Shown: positions 42,948 through 51,777, numbered from the stretch's first letter. The stretch is DNA of 64,000 nt from JAAZMF01 sp036786445 (GCA_036786445.1 DAIQRD010000001.1:21899-85898); one strand, 5' to 3'. Notes: a model not told the origin generated them from the sequence alone. Made by a program: numbers and translations.

Positions 42948-44348
42948 CTACTCCCACTCGATGGTAGCCGGTGGTTTGGAGCTGATGTCGTATACTACCC
43001 GATTTACAGCTCTTATCTCACCCATAATCCGCTGAGAAATCTTTTCCAGCACAGTATAGGGCAGATGGACCCAGCTAGCCATCATGCCATCGACACTGTG
43101 TACAGCCCGAATGCCCACCATATACCCGTAGGTTCGCTGCTGCTCATAGACACCCACAGTCTTGGTATCTGTGAGGACTGCGAAGTACTGCCAGATATCT
43201 CTATGTAGACCGGCCTGCTTGATCTCATCCCGCAGAATAAAATCTGCTTCCCGCAAAATGCTCAGCTTAGTTGGGGTGATCTCGCCGATGATCCGCACTG
43301 CGAGACCTGGACCAGGAAAGGGTTGACGCCAGACCAAACGTTCGGGCAGCCCCAGCTCTTGGGCCACTTCCCGTACCTCATCCTTGAACAGCCAGCGTAA
43401 TGGCTCTAGTAACTTCAGTGCCATATCCTCTGGCAAACCGCCTACATTATGATGGGACTTCACTAAGGTGCCATCGCCTGCACCGCTCTCCACGACGTCG
43501 GGGTACAGAGTTCCCTGGACCAGATACTCGGTGTGGCCGACTTTGGCCGCTTCTTCTTCAAAGACACGAATGAACTCGGTGCCAATGCGCTTTCTCTTCT
43601 CCTCTGGATCAGTGACACCCTGAACCTGCCTGAGGAAGCGGGCACCAGCATCCACGGCTACGAAGTTGCCCCCAAAGCGTGCTTGAAAGATCTCAGTAAC
43701 CTCTTCAACTTCATGTTTGCGCATGAAGCCATTGTCGACGAAAATGGAGTGTAGCTGATTGCCAATGGCTCGGTAGATCAAGGCCGCGGCTACGGTGGAG
43801 TCCACACCGCCGGAGAGGCCGCAGACTACCGGAGCATCGCCAACTTCCAGTTGAATATCTCGGATACTAGTTTCGATAAACGCAGCCATGGTCCAAGTTC
43901 GTTGGCATCCACAGATCCCATGGACGAAATGCTCCAAGCTAGCCTGTCCTAGCCTATCTTCAGCCGTCGGCAAGGATTCTAGACCATAGACTATCCGATT
44001 CTGCCCACCCGTTGCCTCCACCGGTGGGGCACTGCTTAGCTTCTCAAGAATCCCACCGTTTCTTTCGACAACATGCCCCAGGCGATTACCTAAGGCCAGG
44101 AGAGGCACTGCAGTGTTCAGTAAACTAGACACAAGCTTCGCCCCTTGCCCCACATCATTCTGGGCTGGCTCGCCCACTAGAATAATGCCCAGGGGCTCGG
44201 TGGCCAAGATACTATGCCTTGGAGTCCCTGCAGGCAAGATCTCTGAATAGACCTGCATTTCCCGCACCCGCCTAGCCACGAGGTGACTCCCTTGCCCTCC
44301 GAAATCCAGGACAATGATCTTGTTCTGAGTCAGATTATCACGTTCCAC
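42948..44348 (-). CDS. guaA: GMP synthase with a degenerate glutaminase domain
   Basis: 466 residues against about 510-525 for the family. The ATP pyrophosphatase half is normal: GLSGGVDST (PP-loop), SHHNVGGLPEDM, FPGPGLAVRIIGE, and the C-terminal dimerisation domain ending KPPATIEWE. The N-terminal class I amidotransferase half starts normally (IIVLDFGGQ..., ARRVRE, YSEILP) but the nucleophile elbow GICYGMQ reads LALGNRLG, the oxyanion GGP reads GEP, the WMSHGD region is absent and the HPE of the triad is missing. There is no frameshift. It should convert XMP to GMP with free ammonia only. It lies 34 bases after hpt and 26 before hisZ. GTG start. Confidence 0.93.
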   Translation of the reverse strand: MERDNLTQNKIIVLDFGGQGSHLVARRVREMQVYSEILPAGTPRHSILATEPLGIILVGEPAQNDVGQGAKLVSSLLNTAVPLLALGNRLGHVVERNGGILEKLSSAPPVEATGGQNRIVYGLESLPTAEDRLGQASLEHFVHGICGCQRTWTMAAFIETSIRDIQLEVGDAPVVCGLSGGVDSTVAAALIYRAIGNQLHSIFVDNGFMRKHEVEEVTEIFQARFGGNFVAVDAGARFLRQVQGVTDPEEKRKRIGTEFIRVFEEEAAKVGHTEYLVQGTLYPDVVESGAGDGTLVKSHHNVGGLPEDMALKLLEPLRWLFKDEVREVAQELGLPERLVWRQPFPGPGLAVRIIGEITPTKLSILREADFILRDEIKQAGLHRDIWQYFAVLTDTKTVGVYEQQRTYGYMVGIRAVHSVDGMMASWVHLPYTVLEKISQRIMGEIRAVNRVVYDISSKPPATIEWE

Positions 44349-44382
44349 CTGTCCATCGCTCCATTTCCTAAGGGCTCACATC

Positions 44383-44922
44383 CTATTTCTGGTATATCTC
44401 TGGCTTGAGCACACCGATGAAGGGCAGGTTCCGGTACTTCTCATCATAGTCCAAGCCATAACCTACAACAAATTCGTCCGGTATACTAAACCCGTTATAG
44501 TCGGGGACTATATTTACAACTCTCCGGGCGGGCTTATCCAGCAAAGTAGCTATCTTGAGGCTAGCAGGACGCCGGGAATCGAGGTTATCCATGAGATATT
44601 TTAGAGTCAGACCGGTATCTACAATATCCTCTACGATGAGGACATGCCTATGGGATATGGATGCATCCAAGTCCTGGATTATCCGGACTACCCCTGATGT
44701 CTTAGTGCCAGCTCCATAGCTAGAAATCGCCATGAAATCTATCGTCAAGGGGATGGGGATCTCTCTAGTGAGATCGGCCATGAAATGCACAGCCCCTTTG
44801 AGAATGCAAATAGCTACCAAATCTTTACCGGCATAGTCCTGGGAAATCTCAGCACCTAGCTCGGCCACCCTTGTTTGAATCTGCTCCTTAGTCAACAAAA
44901 TCTTAGCTAGATCATCATGCAT
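44383..44922 (-). CDS. hpt: Hypoxanthine phosphoribosyltransferase
   Basis: 179 residues. The PRPP motif VLIVEDIVDTGLTLKYL is at about residue 92, with ILKGAVHFMADLTR and FVVGYGLDYDEKYRNLPFIG, all typical of bacterial HPRT. It salvages hypoxanthine and guanine. The ATG has a very good ribosome site (AAGGAGG at eight bases). It heads the purine-histidine gene run. Confidence 0.95.
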   Translation of the reverse strand: MHDDLAKILLTKEQIQTRVAELGAEISQDYAGKDLVAICILKGAVHFMADLTREIPIPLTIDFMAISSYGAGTKTSGVVRIIQDLDASISHRHVLIVEDIVDTGLTLKYLMDNLDSRRPASLKIATLLDKPARRVVNIVPDYNGFSIPDEFVVGYGLDYDEKYRNLPFIGVLKPEIYQK

Positions 44923-45307
44923 GGCTCCTGCCTCCTTGTGACACAGCTGCTATTTATTCTATTGCTTTACTCCAAATGCAATGGCAAACCCTTCCTGGAT
45001 CAGCTTTTTTGGGATGACGAAATTCTCACGATTGCTCCCCAAACTCGGCTTTATTCTTCCCAATTGCTCTGACCTTGAGCCCAGCAGTGGGGCGCCCCAG
45101 GAGAAGTGAAGCCAGGATTTGTCCATTTAGGTACATTTCCCCACCATGATGCAAAAACCCTGCGCCCCATGTTCCTTCCCCATCCTCGGGGCCCCAAAAA
45201 AGTGCGAGGCCAAGTAGAGCTAGACAGCCTTCCCACATCAACAGCATGTCTAGGTCGTGGAGTAGAGCCAGATTGAGGCAAGACGAGACCGCGGCAATGG
45301 GCAATAG
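44923..45307. other. Intergenic region between groEL terminator and hpt
   Basis: About 385 bases without a convincing gene. Open frames of 92 and 100 codons on the minus strand lack ribosome sites and recognisable products. The hpt promoter should lie in the ~100 bases before 44922; TAGAAT-like sequences occur there but with no good -35. I see no purine riboswitch. Confidence 0.5.
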
Positions 45308-45336
45308 AAAAGGGCCCTTTGTTAGAGGACCCCTTT
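45308..45336 (-). terminator. Rho-independent terminator of groEL
   Basis: AAAGGGGTCC and GGGCCCTTTT pair over ten positions (two wobbles) with a nine-base loop, starting 22 bases after the groEL stop and ending in U residues. Confidence 0.75.
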
Positions 45337-45358
45337 AGCTTAAGACTTTTCACTCAGA

Positions 45359-46987
45359 TTACATCATGGGAGGCATGCCGCCCATTCCTGGGCCGCCACC
45401 AGGCATAGCTTCTTCTTCCTGAGGCTTGTCGGCGATTAGCGTCTCAGTGGTGAGCATCATGCCAGCAATACTAGCGGCATTCTGCAGCGCACTTCTGGTG
45501 ACTTTTGCCGGATCTACAATGCCAGCATCCAGCATGTCTACATACTCGTCGGTAACTGCATTGAGCCCGACACCGGTCTTGAGGGTCTTGGTCTTTTCGA
45601 CGACTACAGCACCCTCCAAGCCTGCATTGGCCGCAATCAATCTCAAGGGCTCAACCAAAGCTCTGCGCACGATCTCCACGCCAGTGCGAACATCACCCAC
45701 AGCTTCCATGCCATCAAGAGCGCTCACAGCGTTCAGCAAGGTAACACCACCACCGGGAACGATGCCTTCCTCAACTGCTGCCCGGGTGGCCGAGAGGGCA
45801 TCTTCAATGCGGTGCTTGACTTCCCGTAGCTCAGTCTCAGTGGCAGCGCCTACTTTAATCACTGCAACTCCGCCAGCTAGCTTAGCCAACCGCTCTTGCA
45901 GCTTCTCCCGGTCATAATCAGAAGTTGTGTCTTCAATCTGCACCCGAATCTGACCGATGCGGGCCTTAATCTCTGAGGAGCTGCCCTTACCGTCAACGAT
46001 TGTGGTCTCTTCCTTGGTGATAATCACCTGACGGGCAGAACCTAGCTGGGTGACGGTGGTATTCTCCAATTTGAGACCCAGTTCCTCACTGATTACCGAA
46101 CCACCGGTGACTACGGCGATATCGTCAAGCATGGCCTTGCGTCGATCGCCAAACCCTGGAGCCTTAACGGCGGCCACATTCAATGTACCCCGCAGCTTGT
46201 TGACAACCAAGGTGGCTAGGGCTTCTCCCTCTACGTCCTCAGCAATAATCAACAAGGGTTTGCCGGTCTGGATCATCTTCTCCAAGACAGGTAGCAGGTC
46301 CTGAACAGAACCGATCTTGCGATCAGTAATCAAAATGTAAGGATCATCCAAGACTGCTTCCATGCGCTCGGAATCAGTGACCATGTAAGGAGAGACATAG
46401 CCTCTGTCAAACTGCATACCTTCGACTACTTCTAGCTCAGTGCCAAAGGTTTGGGATTCCTCCACAGTGATAACTCCATCTTTGCCCACTTTTTCCATGG
46501 ACTCGGCAATGAGTTCACCAATTTCTTGATCATCTGCGGAGATCGCGGCAACCTGGGCAATGGCACTTCTGGTTTCCACCGGTTTGGCTACACTCCGGAC
46601 ATAATCTATGGCAGCATCTACTGCTTTGTCGATACCTTTTTTGAGATCCATGGGGTTAGCACCGGCGGCAACGTTTTTCAGGCCTTCCCTGATCATGGCC
46701 TGGGCCAACACCGTGGCAGTAGTCGTACCATCACCGGCTACATCGTTGGTTTTGGTGGCTACTTCTTTAACTAGCTGAGCACCCATATTCTCAAAGGGAT
46801 CTTCTAGTTCGATCTCCCGTGCGATAGTCACACCGTCATTGGTAATAGTGGGAGAGCCGTATTTCTTCTCCAGTACTACATTACGCCCCTTGGGGCCAAG
46901 GGTAATCTTAACCGCGTCAGCAAGGGTGTTGACGCCTTTCTCTAGCTTGCGACGGGCCTGTTCACCATATAGCAGATCCTTTGCCAT
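45359..46987 (-). CDS. groEL: Chaperonin GroEL
   Basis: 542 residues from the ATG at 46987 (MAKDLLYGEQARR); a GTG four codons upstream is too close to the GGAAGG site. The ATP motifs LGPKGRNVVLEK and AGDGTTTATVLA, the apical domain, and the C-terminal GGM tail (PGMGGMPPMM) are all present. It folds proteins with GroES. It lies downstream of groES and shares its CIRCE-controlled promoter. Confidence 0.97.
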   Translation of the reverse strand: MAKDLLYGEQARRKLEKGVNTLADAVKITLGPKGRNVVLEKKYGSPTITNDGVTIAREIELEDPFENMGAQLVKEVATKTNDVAGDGTTTATVLAQAMIREGLKNVAAGANPMDLKKGIDKAVDAAIDYVRSVAKPVETRSAIAQVAAISADDQEIGELIAESMEKVGKDGVITVEESQTFGTELEVVEGMQFDRGYVSPYMVTDSERMEAVLDDPYILITDRKIGSVQDLLPVLEKMIQTGKPLLIIAEDVEGEALATLVVNKLRGTLNVAAVKAPGFGDRRKAMLDDIAVVTGGSVISEELGLKLENTTVTQLGSARQVIITKEETTIVDGKGSSSEIKARIGQIRVQIEDTTSDYDREKLQERLAKLAGGVAVIKVGAATETELREVKHRIEDALSATRAAVEEGIVPGGGVTLLNAVSALDGMEAVGDVRTGVEIVRRALVEPLRLIAANAGLEGAVVVEKTKTLKTGVGLNAVTDEYVDMLDAGIVDPAKVTRSALQNAASIAGMMLTTETLIADKPQEEEAMPGGGPGMGGMPPMM

Positions 46988-47051
46988 CCCTGCATTCACC
47001 TTCCTCTAGTGTCTTAACTACAGCTGACCTCGTTCCATGTCAGGAAATTCG

Positions 47052-47389
47052 TTAGCCAACAATGCCCAGCACGTCCGATTCTCTCATGATGAGATACTCG
47101 TCGCCATCTAGCTTGACTTCAGTACCGGCATACTAAGCAAAAAGTACCCGATCNNNNNNNNNNGAATGGTACGTTGATTCCCATGCATGTCAAAAAGTAC
47201 CCGATCACCCTTCTTGACATGCATGGGAATCAACGTACCATTCTCGTAGCGGCCGGACCCCACTGCCATGACTTCACCTTCCTGGGGCTTCTCCTTGGCT
47301 GTGTCTGGCAAGACAATGCCGCTCTTGGTTTTCTCTTCCTGCTCAACTACCTTTACTACCACTCGATCACCTAATGGTTTGATCTGCAT
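47052..47389 (-). CDS. groES: Co-chaperonin GroES (interrupted by an assembly gap)
   Basis: The N-terminal half (from MQIKPLGDRVVVKVVEQEE, ATG at 47389, AAGGAGGT upstream) through KKGDRVLF and the C-terminal part (YAGTEVKLDGDEYLIMRESDVLGIVG, stop 47052-47054) are both present. Between them are ten N, a 30-base fold-back (47164-47193 is the reverse complement of 47214-47243) and a duplicated AAAAAGTACCCGATC. Removing about 47154-47206 restores the frame, but one in-frame TAG (47133-47135) remains where Lys is expected (FA-K-YAG). All of this looks like assembly error. GroES caps GroEL. Confidence 0.88.
47154..47193. other. Assembly gap (10 N) with adjacent fold-back artefact in groES
   Basis: N at 47154-47163; 47164-47193 is an inverted copy of 47214-47243, the genuine groES coding arm. 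The sequence AAAAAGTACCCGATC occurs on both sides, which is the likely contig overlap that was not merged. Confidence 0.88.
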
Positions 47390-47427
47390 CTGACCTATAG
47401 ACCTCCTTTTCCCAAAGTCCTTTGCTG

Positions 47428-47454
47428 TTAGCACTCATCGCTCGTGAGTGCTAA
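47428..47454 (-). promoter_or_regulatory. CIRCE operator of groESL
   Basis: TTAGCACTC, nine bases, GAGTGCTAA: a perfect match to the CIRCE inverted repeat bound by the HrcA repressor. It lies 39 bases upstream of the groES ATG and just downstream of the promoter. Confidence 0.97.
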
Positions 47455-47465
47455 TTCCAGTACTT

Positions 47466-47494
47466 ATATTACAGAACCGGCATTTCAAATGCAA
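47466..47494 (-). promoter_or_regulatory. Probable sigma-A promoter of groESL
   Basis: TTGCAT (47489-47494) and TAATAT (47466-47471) with 17 bases between, directly upstream of the CIRCE operator, so HrcA would cover the transcription start. Confidence 0.65.
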
Positions 47495-47607
47495 ACATAT
47501 ACAACCCCCGAAATCCGGCGCAGTCCCACTTCTGCTGCATAATACTTCTATTTGCTCCACCTTTCGCCACATTTGGTCCCCAACTTCCCATCGAGCTATC
47601 TATGCTT

Positions 47608-47626
47608 GCCATACTTCCAGTATGGC
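47608..47626 (-). terminator. Hairpin downstream of the comB-like gene
   Basis: GCCATAC and GTATGGC form a seven-base-pair stem with a five-base loop about 40 bases beyond the comB-like stop. No U-tract follows, so termination is uncertain. Confidence 0.35.
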
Positions 47627-47666
47627 CCAAATTGGCGAAGTTAATTTCATCCACGAGTCACCATGA

Positions 47667-48401
47667 TTAAGCAGTTGCACTTTCAAACATGCGAATCTCC
47701 CCGTCCCGGTAAATGGGTACCACAGACGAGACGTCTAGAGCTATGGCCAAATCAATATCCCCGCCATACCCTTTGCTTTGCAGGCGCTGGCCATGCTCAC
47801 TACTGGCGATCTGGGTGGCTAATCCTTGCGGCCCCCAAGATTGGTATAGAATCAGACAAGTCCGAGCCGCATCAGATAGATGCACATCCGGACCTAATCC
47901 GGCGATAATCGCTCCGGCACACAGGGCATCCTCCAACGAAAAGCGGCCGTAGCACCCGGCACAGACCAAGAGCAAGGGGGCAGTTGTGTCTTGGCAGAAA
48001 TCCACCACGGCTTGGCGGTTAGTCAACGCACCCACGATGATGGTGCTGGCACCCCCGCTGCGGGCTGCTTCTAGGGCGGCTGTCCCATTAGTGGTAGTCA
48101 TAATCACTCCCCGGCCTGCGACTTTCTCCCTGGTATATTCCCGGGGTGAATTGCCCAAGTCAAATCCCGGGGGAGGGTAGGCATTGCGTTCGCCCCCCAA
48201 TAAGAGCTCAGGCTCCTGGGCATGGCGGGCCCTAGCCTCCTCGATATCCTTTAGGGGGATCACTCGCGCTGCCCCGTTGGCCAAGGCTGTCACCATGGTG
48301 GTACTGGCCCGCAGAACATCGATTATGACAGCTAAAGAGCCCTGAGCCTGAATCAGCTCCATCTCCCCGGGCACTAAACAAACATCAACACATCTCGCCA
48401 A
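47667..48401 (-). CDS. comB: ComB-like 2-phosphosulfolactate phosphatase
   Basis: 244 residues matching the ComB family: VIIDVLRASTTMVTALANGA, GGERNAYPPPGFDLGNSPREY, and TTTNGTAALEAA are its conserved blocks. ComB releases phosphate from (R)-2-phospho-3-sulfolactate, giving sulfolactate (coenzyme M precursor in methanogens; sulfolactate also accumulates in some Bacillus spores). No comA is nearby, so the actual substrate may differ. The start is a TTG shortly after GGTGAG. It follows the fused aldolase gene by 76 bases. Confidence 0.87.
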   Translation of the reverse strand: MARCVDVCLVPGEMELIQAQGSLAVIIDVLRASTTMVTALANGAARVIPLKDIEEARARHAQEPELLLGGERNAYPPPGFDLGNSPREYTREKVAGRGVIMTTTNGTAALEAARSGGASTIIVGALTNRQAVVDFCQDTTAPLLLVCAGCYGRFSLEDALCAGAIIAGLGPDVHLSDAARTCLILYQSWGPQGLATQIASSEHGQRLQSKGYGGDIDLAIALDVSSVVPIYRDGEIRMFESATA

Positions 48402-48477
48402 TCAACTCACCATTTCCTCCGGTCTGTCCCCTTAGGCAGGGGAATCCACCGATGCGTATTTGTCCCCTACTTCCCAA

Positions 48478-50514
48478 CTAGTCAAGCAACCCCTTGAGGG
48501 CTTGCATTTGGTCACCCCGCCGTTCCCTAAGGGCCCGCACCGCCTCCAGGGATGTGGCAGAACTATGGACGATGTCACAGACAGCATCTGCCACAGCTGC
48601 AGGGTCGTCTTTGCCCGGATAGAGGATATTGCGGCCCACCATAGCACCCCGTACGTTATGGCCTTCACCCATACCTCGCTCAAAGTCCTGAATAGTGTAG
48701 ATGGGATTCCCTTTAGAGGCTCCTCCCAACATCAAGACTGGCAGAGTTGTGGCCCGGACAACTCGATAATACTGGGGTACATAAGGGATCTTCAGCCACA
48801 GGCCGGTGGAGGAATCGCCCAAAGCCGAGCCAACTCCAATGGTCTTGATCAGCTCGTCGGCATCCATCTTGACTTGGTAGCCATTGGCAGTTTTCACAAC
48901 TGGTAACGGCTCCAAGAATACGGGTAGGTCCAGCTCATTGCAGCGCTTAATAGCTTCTGCACAATAGGCTATGGTCTGAATGGAGTAGCGAGAGTGCTGG
49001 CCCATATCTAGGCGGAACATGATCTTTGAGCCATCCATGCCCAGCCGGTGCATGCGCTCCGCTGTGAAGGCTGTCATGCGATCATCCATCTCATACTCCA
49101 CACCTGCGAGACCCGATCGATTCATGCAGCCAATGAGAACTTTGCCATCTAGGAGGCCACTACCCCCATTTTCCTTGAGCAAATAATCCACTAGCAGTAG
49201 GTCTTCAATAATATCCGGAGTACCCATCACACCATCGATTTTTGATGTCGCCAAGACCCTTAGTATCCTACCTAGGTAGTCCAACCGATCACCCATGGCT
49301 ACCCCATCATCGCCCACATTTGTCACGTTACGGGCCGGGTGATCAGCTGCCAAGATCACTAACTTGCCTTCTCGGGTCAGCTGACTCCGCCGCTCTCGCC
49401 TATCGGCAGCTTCCTCCACCAAGTGAGCTCGATAGATCCGGGTTTCGCTGATCAGATCCACCATCTCTTCGGTGAAAAAGCGCCGCGTCTGGAAGAAATA
49501 ACTTCCCAAGGCGTAGTTGACATCAAGGCGTTGCTTGACGATTTCCAGATACGATTTGGCGCTCTCGATGACAATGGAGCTGTCTTCATGGGGGCGAGGC
49601 ATGATCTCAATGCCGATACCCCCAGCATAGCCAATCTCTAATAAAGCTGTGATAAACGCGGCTAGTTCGTCCTCACCCACGGCGCTGCCGGGATAATCAA
49701 ATCGAGGGTGGCTGTCACCATAAAGCGGATCTTCACGATGGGTTACACAGCTACCTACATGAATATGGTTCAAATAAGGTGCCAATGCCTTTAACACTTC
49801 TGGGGTTTCTGCCTCGAAAGCAATACCCTTTAAGAGTGGCATATGGCTGAGATCGTACATAAGGCCAAAATTGCAGTGCCCATACACATCCCGCATCTGC
49901 CTAGCTACGGATATGGCATCCTCAGTTGGCCCAATCAGCTGATTCTTGCAGCCTGGCTCAGCCACTCGGTCAAATAACTCCAGACTGATGTCCAAAGGCG
50001 CCACTTGCACCATCTGAGCCCGTTCTTTGGCGTATGTACAGATCTCATCTAAAGAACGAATCAGGGCCACCATAGCCTCTTGCCGACATCTGAGGCCACT
50101 TGTAGTGCCTGGATCCCGGCCACTAACCACGCCTACCGCCCTAGCTCCTAGCTCTAGAGCTTGGTCAATGCATTCCTTGATCCGAGCTACAGCCAGCTGC
50201 CGCTGGGTCTCGTCGCGGCTGCTAATATCCTCCGGTGCAATGAGATTATCTTCATTGATCAGCTGCACCGGTTGTGCACTGAAGATCACCCGTTTACCGC
50301 TTTCCTTCAGCAACTGCGCTACTTTGCGCCGAATGCTGCGGTGCTTGATGCCGGTGATTTCAATGCCACCAAAGTAAGGGTCGCTCAGCACCTGCTGGAT
50401 TGTTCGCAGGAGGTACTCCTCCCGGGCTTCACCCCTTTGAACAGAATTGGTGTTGCCTGGCCCCGGGAAAGCCATAAAATGCACTAAACTGATGGGATTT
50501 CTCTGCAAAATCAT
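48478..50514 (-). CDS. Fused TIM-barrel isomerase/epimerase-like and Cgl0159-type aldolase-like protein
   Basis: 678 residues from the ATG at 50514, nine bases after GGGAGGGG. Residues ~1-325 resemble the xylose-isomerase/AP-endonuclease TIM-barrel family, with metal-ligand-like blocks GGIEITG, FGLMYDLSHMPLL, HIHVGSC and GIGIEIMPRP. Residues ~350-678 resemble the class I aldolase-like family named after Cgl0159 of Corynebacterium (inositol-catabolic locus): LVILAADHPARN, GVMGTPDI, IGCMNRSGLAG, GSKIMFRLDM and TTLPVLMLGG. The fusion suggests two consecutive steps on a sugar or cyclitol derivative. It lies 27 bases after an aminotransferase gene and before a ComB-like gene. The substrate is unknown. 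Confidence 0.8.
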   Translation of the reverse strand: MILQRNPISLVHFMAFPGPGNTNSVQRGEAREEYLLRTIQQVLSDPYFGGIEITGIKHRSIRRKVAQLLKESGKRVIFSAQPVQLINEDNLIAPEDISSRDETQRQLAVARIKECIDQALELGARAVGVVSGRDPGTTSGLRCRQEAMVALIRSLDEICTYAKERAQMVQVAPLDISLELFDRVAEPGCKNQLIGPTEDAISVARQMRDVYGHCNFGLMYDLSHMPLLKGIAFEAETPEVLKALAPYLNHIHVGSCVTHREDPLYGDSHPRFDYPGSAVGEDELAAFITALLEIGYAGGIGIEIMPRPHEDSSIVIESAKSYLEIVKQRLDVNYALGSYFFQTRRFFTEEMVDLISETRIYRAHLVEEAADRRERRSQLTREGKLVILAADHPARNVTNVGDDGVAMGDRLDYLGRILRVLATSKIDGVMGTPDIIEDLLLVDYLLKENGGSGLLDGKVLIGCMNRSGLAGVEYEMDDRMTAFTAERMHRLGMDGSKIMFRLDMGQHSRYSIQTIAYCAEAIKRCNELDLPVFLEPLPVVKTANGYQVKMDADELIKTIGVGSALGDSSTGLWLKIPYVPQYYRVVRATTLPVLMLGGASKGNPIYTIQDFERGMGEGHNVRGAMVGRNILYPGKDDPAAVADAVCDIVHSSATSLEAVRALRERRGDQMQALKGLLD

Positions 50515-50541
50515 GTTGTCCGGCCCCTCCCTCATCTTTAC

Positions 50542-51732
50542 CTAGCGACTGCCTAGAAGCCGTCGCATGCGCTCTAGACCTTCCACAATAAAATCCTCTG
50601 AAGTGGCATATGACAGGCGCAGGTATTCATCCTGCTCTCCTGGTTGTCTGCGCCCAAATGATGTCCGGGGCAGGACAGCCACACCGGCATCATACAGCAA
50701 TTTCTGCTGCAGTGCTTTGGCATCAACTAGACCGAGATTGCGACACGCCTCTGTTACATTGGGATAGACATAAAAAGCCCCGGGAGGCAAAAGGCAAGTG
50801 ATGCCTTTAATGGAATTCAGCCCCTGGACTATGAGATCCCGGCGTCGTCGAAACTGGTCCACCATAGCCTTGGTGGCATCTTGGGGGCCCTGCAGAGCCT
50901 CCACTCCAGCTAGTTGCGTAAACGTGGCAGTACATGATTCACTGTTAGTCTCCAGGCGAGCGATATGCACTGCCAGTTCTTCATTCATCACACCATATCC
51001 CAGACGCCAACCCGTCATGGCATAAGTCTTAGAGAATCCGTCTAGCAAAATAGTCCGCTCCTGCATACCGGGGATAGCAGTGATGCTAAAAAACTCTCCC
51101 TCAAAAACGATGCGGGAGTATACTTCATCGGAAAGCACCCATAGATCGTGATCTAGGGCCATCTCGGCCACCGCCTCCAGAGTGGCTCTAGATAACATGC
51201 CCCCGGTGGGGTTATGGGGAGAATTCAAGATGATCAGCCGAGTGTAGGGCGTAATCAGGGATCGCAGATAATCTACATCAAACTCAAACTCCTTGGCTTC
51301 CAGTAAGGGCAAAGGCACAGGCTTAGCCCCAACGAACCTGATTACTGATTCGTAAATGGGAAATCCCGGGGTTGGGTAAATAGCCTCATCCCCAGGATTG
51401 AGGAGAGCCAAGATGGTAAAGAAGATGATGGGTTTAGCCCCCGGGGTGACGATAACCTGCTGGGGCTTCACCGGAATACCTCTCGTCTGACTAATGTACT
51501 TGGCTATGGCCTCCCGCAGCTCCATACGGCCAGCAGAAGGGCCGTAGTGGGTCTCGTCAGCCTGAATTGCGGCTATGCCGGCCTGTTTCACGTTTTCTGG
51601 AGTGGCAAAATCCGGCTCACCGATAGCGAAACTCACTATGCTCCTGCCTTGGGCCTCTAGCTTATTTACCTCTGCCAAAACCTCAAAGGCGGTTTCTGTA
51701 CCTAAATCACCCATGCGATCTGCTATTCTCAT
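50542..51732 (-). CDS. Class I/II PLP aminotransferase
   Basis: 396 residues from the ATG at 51732, nine bases after GGGGAG. Fold-type I motifs: FAIGEPDFATPENV, SPHNPTGGMLS, SDEVYSRI, and the PLP lysine in DGFSKTYAMTGWRLGY. It is of the aspartate/aromatic aminotransferase subgroup common in Firmicutes. The amino acid cannot be read from sequence; the genomic link to the fused aldolase and ComB-like phosphatase suggests a dedicated pathway. It is not a clear HisC. Confidence 0.87.
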   Translation of the reverse strand: MRIADRMGDLGTETAFEVLAEVNKLEAQGRSIVSFAIGEPDFATPENVKQAGIAAIQADETHYGPSAGRMELREAIAKYISQTRGIPVKPQQVIVTPGAKPIIFFTILALLNPGDEAIYPTPGFPIYESVIRFVGAKPVPLPLLEAKEFEFDVDYLRSLITPYTRLIILNSPHNPTGGMLSRATLEAVAEMALDHDLWVLSDEVYSRIVFEGEFFSITAIPGMQERTILLDGFSKTYAMTGWRLGYGVMNEELAVHIARLETNSESCTATFTQLAGVEALQGPQDATKAMVDQFRRRRDLIVQGLNSIKGITCLLPPGAFYVYPNVTEACRNLGLVDAKALQQKLLYDAGVAVLPRTSFGRRQPGEQDEYLRLSYATSEDFIVEGLERMRRLLGSR

Positions 51733-51777
51733 ACATGCACGCTCCCCATTAAAACCTTCTGAAAGCTGTTTCTTATG

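Noticed and set aside
45026..45353. Two overlapping minus-strand open frames of 92 and 100 codons after groEL
   Set aside because: No ribosome site, TTG or weak starts, no recognisable domain, and they lie directly after the groEL terminator.
47469..47654. 61-codon minus-strand frame upstream of groES
   Set aside because: It covers the groESL promoter region and has no recognisable product or ribosome site.
50542..51732. Aminotransferase as the missing HisC
   Set aside because: Its motifs fit the aspartate/aromatic class I subgroup, it is 6 kb away from the his operon, and it is linked to other genes.
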